A program made the translations under genes and the position numbers. Of a stretch of 64,000 nt of DNA, positions 46,271-57,182 are shown piece by piece. This stretch comes from Schistocerca nitens. Its lineage: Eukaryota > Arthropoda > Insecta > Orthoptera > Acrididae. The notes below the pieces were generated by a model, which was not told the DNA's origin, did not search any database, and worked only from the letters and a program-made list of their open reading frames with translations. The stretch is taken from contig NC_064622.1 in assembly GCF_023898315.1 (NCBI RefSeq), positions 274,465,503-274,529,502 of the forward strand. The letters are read 5' to 3'. Each line of letters starts with the position of its first letter. Within the stretch, counting starts at the first letter, position 1.

Positions 46271-47696
46271 TACACTCCTGGAAATTGAAATAAGAACACC
46301 GTGAATTCATTGTCCCAGGAAGGGGAAACTTTATTGACACATTCCTGGGGTCAGATACATCACATGATCACACTGACAGAACCACAGGCACATAGACACA
46401 GGCAACAAAGCATGCACAATGTCGGCACTAGTACAGTGTATATCCACCTTTCGCAGCAATGCAGGCTGCTATTCTCCCATGGAGACGATCGTAGAGATGC
46501 TGGATGTAGTCCTGTGGAACGGCTTGCCATGCCATTTCCACCTGGCGCCTCAGTTGGACCAGCGTTTGTGCTGGACGTGCAGACCGCGTGAGACGACGCT
46601 TCATCCAGTCCCAAACATGCTCAATGGGGGACAGATCCGGAGAGCTTGCTGGCCAGGGTAGTTGACTTACACCTTCTAGAGCACGTTGGGTGGCACGGGA
46701 TACATGCGGACGTGCATTGTCCTGTTGGAACAGCAAGTTCCCTTGCCGGTCTAGGAATGGTAGAACGATGGGTTCGATGACGGTTTGGATGTACCGTGCA
46801 CTGTTCAGTGTCCCTTCGACGATCACCAGTGGTGTACGGCCAGTGTAGGAGATCGCTCCCCACACCATGATGCCGGGTATTGGCCCTGTGAGCCTCGGTC
46901 ATATGCAGTTCTGATTGTGGCGCTCACCTGCACGGCGCCAAACACGCATACGACCATCATTGGCACCAAGGCAGAAGCGACTCTCATCGCTGAAGACGAC
47001 ACGTCTCCATTCGTCCCTCCATTCACGCCTGTCGCGACACCACTGGATGCGGGCTGCACGATGTTGGGGTGTGAGCGGAAGACGGCCTAACGGTGTGCGG
47101 GACCGTAGCCCAGCTTCATGGAGACGGTTGCGAATGGTCCTCGCCGATACCCCAGGAGCAACAGTGTCCCTAATTTGCTGGGAAGTGGCGGTGCGGTCCC
47201 CTACGGCACTGCGTAGGATCCTACGGTCTTGGCGTGCATCCGTGCGTCGCTGCGGTCCGGTCCCAGGTCGACGGGCACGTGCACCTTCCGCCGACCTTTG
47301 GCGACAACATCGATGTACTGTGGAGACCTCACGCCCCACGTGTTGAGCAATTCGGCGGTACGTCCACCCGGCCTCCCGCATGCCCACTATACGCCCTCGC
47401 TCAAAGTCCATCAACTGCACATATGGTTCACGTCCACGCTGTCGCGGCATGCTACCAGTGTTAAAGACTGCGATGGAGCTCCGTATGCCACGGCAAACTG
47501 GCTGACACTGACGGCGGCGGTGCACAAATGCTGCGCAGCTAGCGCCATTCAACGGCCAACACCGCGGTTCCTGGTGTGTCCGCTGTGCCGTGCGTGTGAT
47601 CATTGCTTGTACAGCCCTCTCGCAGTGTCCGGAGCAAGTATGGTGGGTCTGACACACCGGTGTCAATGTGTTCTTTTTTCCATTTCCAGGAGTGTA
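46271..47696 (-). mobile_element. Tc1-like DNA transposon, nearly intact
   Basis: The ends are TACACTCCTGGAAATTGAAA at 46271 and its inverted copy at 47668-47696. About 29 bp are inverted with three mismatches, and both ends are flanked by the TA dinucleotide used by this superfamily. It contains one transposase gene on the minus strand (47450-46428). Length is about 1.42 kb. It is the least decayed DNA transposon in the window. Confidence 0.95.
46428..47450 (-). pseudogene. Tc1-like transposase with one internal stop
   Basis: The frame starts MPRQRGREPYVQL at 47450 and would give 340 residues. Paired helix-turn-helix DNA-binding domains occupy roughly residues 10-120 (FERGRIVGMREAGWTYRRIAQHVG; TSQQIRDTVAPGVSARTIRNRL). 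The catalytic domain has VVFSDESRFCLG (first Asp), LLFQQDNARPHVS (second Asp) and SSPDLSPIEHVWDWMKRRL (Glu). Codon 184 is TGA at 46901-46899 (NQNCI then stop); the CGA of an Arg codon mutated by one transition is the simplest origin. The same frame continues without further breaks to 46428. I count 32 residues between the second Asp and the Glu. Cut-and-paste transposition in the nucleus would need the full protein, so this copy is inactive. Confidence 0.92.
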
Positions 47697-48904
47697 TTTT
47701 AGAAAATAATATTTTAATATTTACTTAAGAAATTTATTTTGAACTCGTTACAACTGTGCATACTGGAGCTGGGGCAGTCCATTCTGTGGTCAGTTTTTAA
47801 AATTACATCATAAAATTTTTGTCAGTGTAGTATATCTTAATAATTTTTATATAGATTTAATAGCCTGTATAGATTTTTGCTTCACGTATTGTGCTGGGAC
47901 AAGAAAGATTTCTTTTTGTGGTAATGACCCTTACATTGGAATGTTCGGTTGTGAGTTGGAAAAGCCAAGGAATTTGGGAGCTGAAAGGTGGTGACAAACT
48001 TAACTGTACATTAGCTTGAGTTTTGGGCTAGGTTGGAATGTAGGCCTAACTGTTTGGTTGTGAGTTGGCAAAGCCAACAAATAAGAAATCTAAAATTTAA
48101 AAAAAAATAAAAAAAAAAAAAAAGAACTTGGTTGTGGTAACGGTCTGATCACTGGCTTAGCTCGACACCTAGGTTCAGTTGCAGTACATCAGTTTTACTT
48201 GCAAGCATTAAATTTATACTCGTCATTGTCTCATATATTTGTTTCTTCCGAATATTTCATGAATTATGAGTTTATGGTTAGGTAGTGATCTAACAGTACA
48301 GCTTAAATTAAATTAATAAAATATTTGCCTGTTTCTTGTGAATGTGTAAAGGTTTCAGAGGTTGTGAGATAATGATGGGAGAATGAGATGATAATGGGAG
48401 AATGCCACAGTATTCCTTCAAAAGATTGTGTCTCCCGCTCTCCCGTTGGCTGCATAGACACAGTAGCAAACAGGCCCATTTCCTTCCCATCATACCTCAT
48501 TGTGAGCATTGGCAACATTGCTGCACAGAACATATAAGTACCACACCAGCCCTGATGTAGACTTTTATATGATATCTACACTTTACATGATAACTAGACT
48601 TTTATGAGATGTCTAGATATTTATATAACCACAATGACAGACCTCTAAATCCATGTTACGTGTACAGATTTCTCACACAAGCAGAGTTTTACATTTTTTA
48701 TCTTTTTAACTACCCTGTTTCAGCCTCATATTTTAGTGTAGTTCATAGCAGTATATGAACGGATGCAACCAAATATGATCACTTAGTGCGCTATTGGGAC
48801 ACACAAACGTATTACATTTTTTCTACATAAATGTAGATCATAAAAGTTTATCTTTTAAATCCCCTTATAATGTTATGGCCTGTTTTTATTTTTGCACATT
48901 TCAG
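47697..48904. other. end of intron 3, no recognisable gene
   Basis: Contains a repeated phrase (GGTTGTGAGTTGG-AAAGCCAA at about 47947-47968 and 48056-48078) and an A-rich run at 48095-48123. The acceptor of exon 4 closes it. Nothing else is recognisable. Confidence 0.5.
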
Positions 48905-49022
48905 TTGGTCAAGGAATGGTCATAAGCTGCTTAGTGCTTCAACAGACAATAATGTTTGCACCTGGGATGTTTTGTCTGGAGAATGTGACCAGAAGTATCG
49001 TTTTCCATCACCAATCCTCAAG
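48905..49022 (+). CDS. Rbbp5: Rbbp5 exon 4 (second WD40 blade)
   Basis: Completes Ser73 and encodes WSRNGHKLLSASTDNNVCTWDVLSGECDQKYRFPSPILK (residues 74-112). NNVCTWDVLSG is the WD signature of the second blade. The acceptor is CACATTTCAG and the donor is AAG|GTAAGG. Frame is kept: 2+118 bases. The protein product agrees residue for residue with what is expected of animal RBBP5, despite 30 kb of intron before it. Confidence 0.95.
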
Positions 49023-50149
49023 GTAAGGAAAACAAAGAGTACACTCATTTTTTAATGACTGATGGAGAGTGCCATCTTCTCAGCTGCTCCTGGTGCAAAA
49101 ATAGCTAGAGCCTGGCTGATGTACGCATGTGTTTGAAAATACTGTTGAATCTGGACCTAAAATTTTAGGAATTATTTCAGCAGGATGAAAAGAGAACAGA
49201 AAAAGGAAAGAATGTTCACTCTAAGACGACAAAAACGATGCACGGCGGAGGAACTATCGGAATGAGACGGAAACCAGTAGATGTGATGTACATTTACGGA
49301 CAAACAAATGATTAAACTTTGAGAAAAATTGGATGAGAGGAAGAGCTTCAGAAATTGAGTAATAAGTCATTAATGTATTGGTCCACCTGTTGCCCTTATG
49401 CAGGTACTAATTCGGCGTAGCATTAATTGACAGTTGTTGGATGTCCTCTTGAGGAATGTCGTGCCCAATTCTGTCCACTTGCCATGTTAGATCGTCAAAA
49501 TCCAAGGTGGTTGGAGGAGCCTGCTCATGTTGCTCTAACAGGGTGTATACGCGCCGAGAAATCCAGGAAAAACCTGGGAAATGTTTTCATCTGGGATAAA
49601 CCTGGGAATTTTTTAGAAATCCAGGTTTTCATTGTTTTGCTTTTCAGTTAATTTTTTTAACTTTGACTGGTAATAACCAATAATCTAACAAAGACTTACT
49701 GTAACCTGCTGCTGGGGAATACCACTGCAGCAGTGAAACATAAAAAAGAGAAAATAACGAAAGTAAAACTTAGGTTACAAGGGAAATGCACCATATACAA
49801 CAACAGAACACAGTGTTCACACAAGTGGCTGCCAACAGCAAAATGTGTCAAAGGGCTGAGGATGAAGACTATGCAATGCTTCATAAAACAAAATGCTTCT
49901 GATGAACTTGACATCACAACTTTTTACATTAGATTCATTTGAGTAGTTGCCAGCGGGCTCATGCGCTTGTGCAGTTGAGATGCATATGAGCAGTGCCTTC
50001 TCTCATTTCTAGCTATATGAAGTGTGGCTGTTAGCTGTATAGGCAATAGCAGCAAGCAGCCAGATGCTACCCGGAAAATCTTTTCTGTTGTGCCCAAGCT
50101 ACCAGAATTTGCAGAGCAGTCTTGAGTTGTAGTGCGCAGGGGGATAGTC

Positions 50150-50433
50150 TCATGTGACCCATATTTACATTTAGTGATTTTGCTGATTTCTCTCCGATTA
50201 CAGCTCTCACGTCAAATGAAAACAAAATTGATTCTGTGGCTGGGAGCTATCAAGTGAATTAAATAAAATACATCCACATTATTACGGAAGGTCATGTGAC
50301 CCATATTTACATGTAGTGATTTTGCTGATTTCTCTCCGATTACAGCTCTCACGTCAAATGAAAACAAAATTGATTCTGTGGCTGGGAGCTATCAAGTGAA
50401 TTAAATAAAATACATCCACATTATTACGGAAGG
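50150..50433. repeat. tandem duplication, 2 x 142 bp
   Basis: Bases 50150-50291 and 50292-50433 are identical except TACATTTAG versus TACATGTAG. Near-identity shows a very recent duplication. Confidence 0.97.
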
Positions 50434-50547
50434 CTAAAATACATTATTAGTTTCACATTTTATTTTATTTCCACCTTTTTAACAGTCAAGCATTAATCGC
50501 GTTGCGCAACAATGAAATTTTTTTTTTGTCAGTTTGCTAAAGAAATT

Positions 50548-50641
50548 TGGTTGTTGTTGTTGTTGTTGTTGTCTTCAGTCCTGAGACTGGTTTGATGCAG
50601 CTCTCCATGCTACTCTATCCTGTGCAAGCTTCTTCATCTCC
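50548..50641 (-). mobile_element. 3' end fragment of the RTE-type LINE family
   Basis: A GTT-repeat (50548-50571) is followed by GTCTTCAGTCCTGAGACTGG, then GATGCAGCTCTCCATGCTA and CTTCTTCATCTCCCAG. This matches the 3' terminus at 32336-32420 in the same orientation. It is a severe 5' truncation. Confidence 0.9.
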
Positions 50642-51459
50642 CAGAATGGTTACAGAATGTATATACAGCCACTACGGCTCTGTAATTAAATAGCATATGG
50701 TTGCTGGATCACAGCCAATAAATTTTCAAAATTTAAAGAAATTTGGCTTTTAATCTTCTTTTCTGCTGAGGCAGTCAATTTACTTGGAAAAAAAAGTGTT
50801 TCATTCCTCACTATTGGCTAGTTCCAACTGTTCACTGAATTTCATTTTCTGGTACGTTTGGCGATATGACATAATAAAGATGGAAACATCAGATACAGTA
50901 CTGGTACTCTAGGAAAATTTAAATCTCAAAAACCACACTGAAAAGCGCAATATCAGGTTGAGGCCTACTTCATTTTGTATCTGGACACCCGAATCTGTAT
51001 TTTAAACCAAATTATGCATTTTAGTATGGTTTACCGAATTCTGATGCTCTTGGAGTATCCCAGAGGATACTCTTGTTTCTTTTATGACATAATTTAAGAT
51101 CTCTTTAATGTTTTACATGTACAAATATATGGACTTCCTATGTCATTGTAGCTGTACTCACACAATAATGCCTGTTTTCTGGCACTCTGGCAACTGCTAA
51201 AATGAACTATTTCTGGCAGATCGCTGGAAAATATTGTGAATGGTGATTTGAAAAGCATTACTTTCAAAGTAAATTCCCTTTTACGCAATAGGAATTATGT
51301 TACGTGTGAGAATGTGCAATGAATTTCTTAAATCACAGAGTGTTAGACTCTCATTTAAAAATACACACATTGAGGATGAGCCATTTAGGAGAATTTCAAG
51401 CCCAGAAATCAGACATTTATGTCATTATTTAAAATTTTACTGGCACAGTTGTGCATTAG

Positions 51460-52010
51460 TTACTGCAGGTGAAGATCTTGGCCCTAATTCTCACAGCCAA
51501 CAACCTTCCAGGCGGAAGGAGCAGAGTCCACCACAGGTATTCAGGTAGACAAGTACCAAAGATTTCTGTAGACTGTCTCACAATGGGTCAAGGAAGCCTT
51601 TACTGGGAAATCTGCGGGAAAAGACTGGTGTGGATCAACATCCACAACTGTGGTGATGGTGACTAAAGCCACATGATGGGTGAGGCGGCAAACCAGTGAC
51701 CATTTTATGATTATGGCATGCACACAGAAAGGTGATCAAGGCTGTATTTTGCAACATACCACTGACGATGCAACCTGATCACCTTAAAGAAGAGCTGGAG
51801 GACCTCGGGTTTGAGTTGCACATGAGATCTCCAAACAGAGCCAAGGCTGGATATCTCCAGCTTGATGTCACCACAGACAACTTCAAAAATCAGACATTAT
51901 TCAGACTGTACCTGGTGACTAAGATCGCAGTCACTATGGAGAAAGAAATTTGTTTGTGAAAGACTCCAGTATACCCTTGTCTATACTACGCTGAAACACT
52001 GTAATTGATC
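51460..52010 (+). pseudogene. gag-like LINE ORF1 relic
   Basis: The + frames give KAVFCNIPLTMQPDHLKEELEDLGFEL near 51735, then LQLDVTTDNFKNQTLFRLYLVTKIAVTME. This pattern (a conserved core of a gag-like ORF1 found in Jockey-type LINEs, with the LKEELEDLGF helix) suggests a gag fragment. Upstream bases 51480-51720 add weakly similar sequence. No adjoining RT is seen. The family cannot be named with certainty. Confidence 0.55.
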
Positions 52011-53033
52011 ATGGCAATTTGTGCTTTTAAAGATTCTCTTGATTGCAGTTTTGCAGAATTTGTAATTTCAGTTTCAGTAGGCATCAGCTTAACATTCACA
52101 GAGCAATCACAGTAGTTTATCATTGTTCTGATGGACTTTAATTTCATAATGTACTTACAGTAATATTAAAAATTCTCTTGATGCGATGTGTTCATTGTTG
52201 AAGAAACCATCATAACTGACCTTTCCCCTACTGATCAACACCCATACACACAAAGATGTACCATTTTAAGATCAGTGCAGAAACACAGAAACATTTGCAC
52301 TGTAAAAATAATGTCTTATTTGAAGTTCTGCTTCTGGCATGCTTGTCAGTTCCACGTGTTTCTCTGCTGCAGTGGATATTCTTTGTCTGACTCAGATGTA
52401 AACTCCATAGTGAGGCTTTTCTTCTCTTTGTCTTATTAATGTGCAGCATTCAGTCATTGCGCATGTGGTATATATGAAATAAATGTCAATAAATGTTTCA
52501 CAATATTGCATACATCCATGTGATACACACTTGTGACAAAATACTACCTTAGTCACTGGCCACTTTTTTTCTTTAACTAGAAACAACCTTGGCAACAAAT
52601 TACAACCTTGTTTACTCGTAAAAATGTAACTCTAAAAATTTTTTGTACTGCTGAAAACTTGTAGAGAACTCATATTCAGCATACAAAAAGGTGTAAAACA
52701 ATAGAGGTGCAAATCAACTGCTACTTACACACTTGCTGAGTACAACTGTGGTATTCTGTTGAAAAGTGATGAGAGTAGTCACAAAGCAAGGGACCTCTTA
52801 CATCGTATGTTTTCAGTGCAGCAAACTTCAGATCTCACACTTGGTTAGGGAGCAAAGCAGTTTTTAGCTGGTAATGCGTAACCATGCCTTTTATGCCTAA
52901 TGCCTCAGGTATAAGACATTGCCGTATGATTGGCACGTTCTTTGTGTTATATAACTGTGTATTTCAGGGAACTTGCAGTCATTTTAGCAAACCCTCTATT
53001 TAAAACAATGTAATTATCTTTATTGTTTTTCAG
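52011..53033. other. intron 4, right part; nothing recognisable
   Basis: A/T-rich intron sequence. It ends in a pyrimidine-rich acceptor (TTATTGTTTTTCAG) for exon 5. Confidence 0.5.
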
Positions 53034-53144
53034 GTGCAGTTCAACCCTCGTAATGACAAAATGTTCCTTGTGTGCCCCATGAGACATGCAGCAGTGCTTG
53101 TTACTACAGATGGCTCACATCAAATAGTGCCTTTAGATGAAGAT
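53034..53144 (+). CDS. Rbbp5: Rbbp5 exon 5
   Basis: Encodes VQFNPRNDKMFLVCPMRHAAVLVTTDGSHQIVPLDED (residues 113-149). This corresponds to the third blade region (VCPM and the VLPVDDD-like strand of the vertebrate protein). The acceptor is TTTTCAG and the donor is GTAAGT at 53145. It is 37 whole codons, phase 0 at both ends. Confidence 0.95.
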
Positions 53145-53415
53145 GTAAGTTAAAATATACTGCACTCAAAAATGCATGACCATTGGCTTCCATGGCCATT
53201 ATCAGTTTCAGTAACTCTGTTGAGCTAATTAGTATGCTGCTGCGACATAAATTTATAACCCTAACTCTGACTAAGGTGACCTGCAAAATGGCTGAAACAT
53301 CAGACTTTTACACTACACTGTCTGCTCAAAAGGTACCAAGACTAATTTTATTCCCACTATTCTTGCAGCTTGAACTAACAATTATGAACAACAAATATTG
53401 GAAAATTTGGGATGG

Positions 53416-53484
53416 AATAATGGCAGTATTATGAAATGGATAGATTACTACTCACCATATAGCCTCAGCAGCCAGAGACTGGTC

Positions 53485-53559
<75 letters not shown>

Positions 53560-53720
53560 GCATTTGAGTGAATGTGTCTGTGCATGTTGTGTAATTCAGA
53601 AGAAGGTCTTTTGGCCAAAAGCTTACTTGTTTAGCAGTCTTTTCATTGTGCCTGTTGGCAACTCTTTATCTCCGCTATTTGGTTAGTAGCAATCCATCTG
53701 TTTCATAATATTGTCAGTTG
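53416..53720. mobile_element. fold-back (MITE-like) element with about 45-bp inverted ends and microsatellite core
   Basis: The left end 53416-53462 (from AATAATGGCAGTATTATGAA to CTACTCACCATATAG) is an imperfect inverted copy of the right end 53675-53720 (CTATTTGGTTAGTAGCAATCC to CATAATATTGTC). The interior carries (GT)n then (GA)n at 53485-53556, and GGTCTTTTGGCCAAAAGC. No coding capacity is seen. A half copy lies at 23193-23395. Confidence 0.8.
53485..53556. repeat. (GT)n-(GA)n compound microsatellite
   Basis: A GT run followed directly by a GA run inside the fold-back element. Open frames through it are artefacts. Confidence 0.97.
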
Positions 53721-55389
53721 TAAACAACAGACATTCTCTAGAATGTTTTGAAGTAGAGAAAATGTGTGCAAAGTTTGTCCCATGCAAATTCTTTTCAATA
53801 AAAAATCATCACGGGTGATGTGAGTTGGTGTTATCAGTATAAAGCTACCACAAATTCACAAAGTGCAGAATTGGTCTCTGATGATTCATCAGGATTGAAG
53901 GAGGTGTGAATTTGATGAAGTGTGTTGAACAGCACCCCAAGGAAGGACATTCTGACAGTTTCACAAGGCTGTATGAATGTTCTGTATGTTGTACTCATAT
54001 GGGGGAGACTATGTACGACACCTGAAGCATTAAAGTCAACCTCTTAACTTTGCTCTATATTTTATTAATCCAGTCTCAAAACTTTTAGGACTGATGGCAA
54101 TGATGTTCTGGCATATTTTGATTTAAAGCAATCAGAATAATTTTTTAGGTAATTTAATAGGTGATAATTGCAGTTATTTTGTATCAGGAAGTGAGAAATG
54201 CCCTGACCAACATTGGTCATTCTCACATACAGACTTATTCTGGCCTATCAGAAAACAGTTCCTTATAAATCATTATTACATTAATCATTCTTTCTTTTGT
54301 TCTCTGTTTGTATGAGCTTGTCCTGCATTTTAGTATATGAATTTGTTATAACTGCTCAAGGCCAAATTTGAATAGTAAGTTGGATGTTTCACAATTTTGC
54401 AGTCATATAATATTTTGCCTGTGACAGGTGTCTGATGCTGGCAGAACACTTTCTTCAGCTGCCTATCATTACATGATATGTTGTTGCAAGGAACTGACAT
54501 TAAATCGAGTTTTACATTGGCCTTCACCTACCAATCCTTATAAACAGCAATTGTTAATTATTACAAAGTCAACTTTCCTAGTACAGTTATCACAGTTTTT
54601 ATTTGTGATTATTTTGTCCTCGCACAATATTCAATTTTGACCACAATATTAAACTTACGTTTGAGAATGCTCACATTGGCATACGTTCATCATGGTAGCC
54701 AACACTCAGTTGACTTCACAGTGGAGCTGGATATACTGTACCAGAATGTAATAAATAAAAAAAAATAAGAAGAATTGATAAATAAATGCACAGCTTGGTT
54801 ACAAGTGACATTCTTACATTTCATGCTCTGTAAAATAGTTACTGTGTAGTTGACACAGAACTATTTTATTTCTGTTACAATGTGTGTTCTATTGGTTGCC
54901 TGTGTTAAGTCAAATTTATATGCTACATTGGAATTGTAGTTAGCGTCTCAAGACAATTTCAAGATAATTTCTTTACAGAATTTTGGTAAATGTGTTTAAA
55001 GTTGTTATCCTACTGTGAGTGAGGGATCGTTTTTAAATATAATGTAATATCCCCCTCCAGTTTTGTACTTGTAGTTTTAACATGAAATGAAGTTGCTTCG
55101 ACCTGTGGAGGAAACCAGTGAGCTTGGCATCTTTATAAAAAGTGGAATTCACACTCTTTCTCACATTTTATTTTATTTGAACAGATAACCTTTAATAACT
55201 AAGCATTGTCTGTTTTGCTGCCTTACAAGATCTGTTGATGGCTGTAAAGCTGAATGTGATGAAGATTGTGGATCCTACAATTTATGGGTTTTAACATGTC
55301 AAGATTTGCAGTAGTACAATATTGATGTCTCTAGAGAACTCCTAATACATACAGATTTTAAAAATATAGTTATTTTGTTTTTATTACAG

Positions 55390-55571
55390 TCTGACTTAAA
55401 TATAGTGGCATCTTTTGATCGTCGTGGTCAACATGTCTATACCGGCAACGCACGCGGAAAGGTCCTGGTTCTTTCAACACCAGGACTGGAACTCAAAGCT
55501 TCATTCAAAGTCACTCAGGGTACGACCAGTGCAACTGCTGTTAAAAGTATTGAATTTGCTCGACGTGGAGA
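55390..55571 (+). CDS. Rbbp5: Rbbp5 exon 6 (central propeller)
   Basis: Encodes SDLNIVASFDRRGQHVYTGNARGKVLVLSTPGLELKASFKVTQ... and ends AVKSIEFARRG plus two bases of codon 210 (residues 150-209). FDRRG..YTGNA.GK is a landmark of RBBP5 in animals. The donor is GTAAGT at 55572, followed at once by a long polypyrimidine tract. Phase 2 at the end. Confidence 0.95.
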
Positions 55572-55586
55572 GTAAGTAACAATTTT

Positions 55587-55770
55587 TCCCCTCTCTCTCT
55601 CTCCCGCCCGCCCCTCCCTCCCTCCCTCCTTCCCTCCCTTTCTCCCCCTCCCCCCTCCCTTTCTCCCCCTCCCCCCTCCTTCCCTCCCTTTCTCCCCCTC
55701 CCCCCTCCTTCCCTCCCTTTCTCCCCCTCCCCCTCCTCCCTCTCCTTCCTACCCTCCCCCCTTTTTCCAT
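55587..55770 (+). repeat. polypyrimidine tract with 27-bp imperfect tandem units
   Basis: Almost pure C/T for about 180 bases. After CT and CCCTCC runs, a unit like CCTTCCCTCCCTTTCTCCCC(CTCCCCC) repeats about four times. It lies 15 bases after the exon 6 donor. Such mirror-like purine/pyrimidine tracts can form triplex DNA. Confidence 0.9.
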
Positions 55771-56164
55771 CTCCTCTCCAACTCCCCACTATTGCATCCT
55801 TTTTCATCTTGTTTTCATAAAGCTTGACATATTTGTTTTTATAGTTATTGTGTGAGTTGTTGCGTGGCATTTGTGGAGGACTGTTGCCTCTGCATTGACA
55901 TTGATTGTTTGAGACTTGATTGAAATAAAATGTGCAGATTTCTTAATTGTGTGGAGGAATATGGCAGAACTGGTTTTTGTTTGTGGAAATTAATAGAGGT
56001 TAAGGAACTGCTTGTTTTAAAGTTCAGTGTTGCTCATTATGGAGGCAGAGATAAAGAGGAAGAATAATATGACAGATGCAGCAGTGAAACAGATTATTTT
56101 GAAAGCTCTGCAAATGATATAAATTTATTCACAGATATATAAAAGAAATATAAGATGAATTTAC

Positions 56165-57115
56165 AATGCTTACAATTTAAAATACTTATCATTTGAAAAT
56201 GACATCACATAGGTGTCCTTCACACACATTTCAAGTCTTTATACGTCACATCTTGCAGGGTTGGCACTGGAATTCAATTAACTTCCTACCGAATTTGAGT
56301 CTTCATTTCCTACATGGTGTATAGAGGGTCACACCAGATGATCTGATATTTCAAATGACTCCAAAGGAATAAATCAAACACTGAAAGGTCAGGGGATCTT
56401 GGAGGCCATGAAATTGTCCCAGTTCTTGAAGACAAGATGACCAGGAAAGATGTTCTGTAGTGCATTAATTGAATGCCACAAGCTATGGCATGTGGCTCCG
56501 TCTTGTTGGATGAATGTGTTAGCAGTTGCAAGAAGGTCAGGCAGCTGTCACATGAGGAAATGGTTCAACATGTGGACATATCATATGTATATACAGTAAT
56601 AGCATTTCCGTAATAGTCTTCAAAAAGTAAGGCTGTATAAGTATAAAAAATTATATGTCGCACCACACTACCATTTTCTGACTGGGAAGCTGTGTTTCAA
56701 GAAGCATTTCAGGTTTTTCATGTGACCAGCATCTAAAATTTTGCTTATTAACAAAGCATGACACAAAAAAATGGACCTCATCATTCATGATCAGATTGTC
56801 ACATAGGTTCGGCTGAATTTTGTTTGGTTGGTGTTGCAGTTTCTTGTGCAATGTTAGCCTTACACTGTGATCCGATATATCAAGCTGCAGTGCATGCTTG
56901 TGTGCAGAACCACTTGGACTTCAGCTGAGGGTTTCTTCCACTCTTGCAACATCCTCTGATGTGCACAAGTGTTTTGCACTTCCACCCATCTGCCACACTG
57001 TATCACCCATTTCCTGATAGTTCTGTACCCACACTTTGATACCATCTGCTGGCAGGACTGGGGCTTGACTAGCAATATTGTAATGAGCCCGAAATGCATG
57101 CTGCACAGCCATTTA
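56165..57115 (-). mobile_element. Tc1/mariner-superfamily transposase relic
   Basis: On the minus strand, from right to left: an N-terminal helix-turn-helix part (AVQHAFRAHYNIASQAPVLP, GIKVWVQNYQEMGDTV), then SEDVARVEETLS, LHKKLQHQPNKIQPNL, then NDEVHFFVSCFVNKQNFRCWSHEKPEML near 56780 (DE/H catalytic block). Further on come FIQQDGATCHSLWHSINAL near 56510 (second Asp) and WPPRSPDLSVFDLFLWSHLK near 56390. There are several stops and frame shifts. The family is one of the insect mariner-like groups; the exact clade is unknown. Confidence 0.78.
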
Positions 57116-57182
57116 TGTCTACATGATTACTCTGCAATTCACAATTAAATACCTAGCAATGGGTTCATCAAACCACCTTCAA

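Larger units (their letters stand above)
18994..48904 (+). other. Rbbp5: Rbbp5 intron 3 (about 29.9 kb), filled by nested transposons
   Basis: It is bounded by GTAAGC at 18994 and a TTTGCACATTTCAG acceptor ending at 48904, and it joins in frame (AG|T gives Ser). It holds a Gypsy-type element with further elements nested in it, a CR1-like LINE and a Tc1 element. Unassigned parts are 18994-19820, 39896-40660, 45066-46270 and 47697-48904. In these I see only A/T-rich intron sequence. Confidence 0.9.
49023..51459. other. intron 4, left part; dispersed repeat and tandem duplication
   Basis: The stretch from about 49537 (GGGTGTATACGCGCCGAG, then AAATCCAGGAAAAACCTGGGAA) to about 50450 looks like a dispersed repeat I have met in insect genomes, though I cannot name it. 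It holds the 142-bp tandem duplication at 50150-50433. At 50548-50641 lies a short antisense fragment of the RTE-type LINE 3' end. No genes are seen. Confidence 0.5.
53145..55389 (+). other. Rbbp5: Rbbp5 intron 5
   Basis: Contains the fold-back element at 53416-53720. The rest, about 53721-55380, is A/T-rich with no recognisable gene or element. The acceptor is TTTTTATTACAG. Confidence 0.8.

Noticed and set aside
53489-53686. Frame with Cys-Val and Arg-Glu repeats
   Set aside because: Translation of GT and GA microsatellites.
55600-55760. CRISPR-like array
   Set aside because: Units are contiguous low-complexity tandem copies without unique spacers, in an animal genome.
55501-55870. Gly/Arg/Glu-rich minus frames
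   Set aside because: Translation of the complement of the polypyrimidine tract; no start context or motif.
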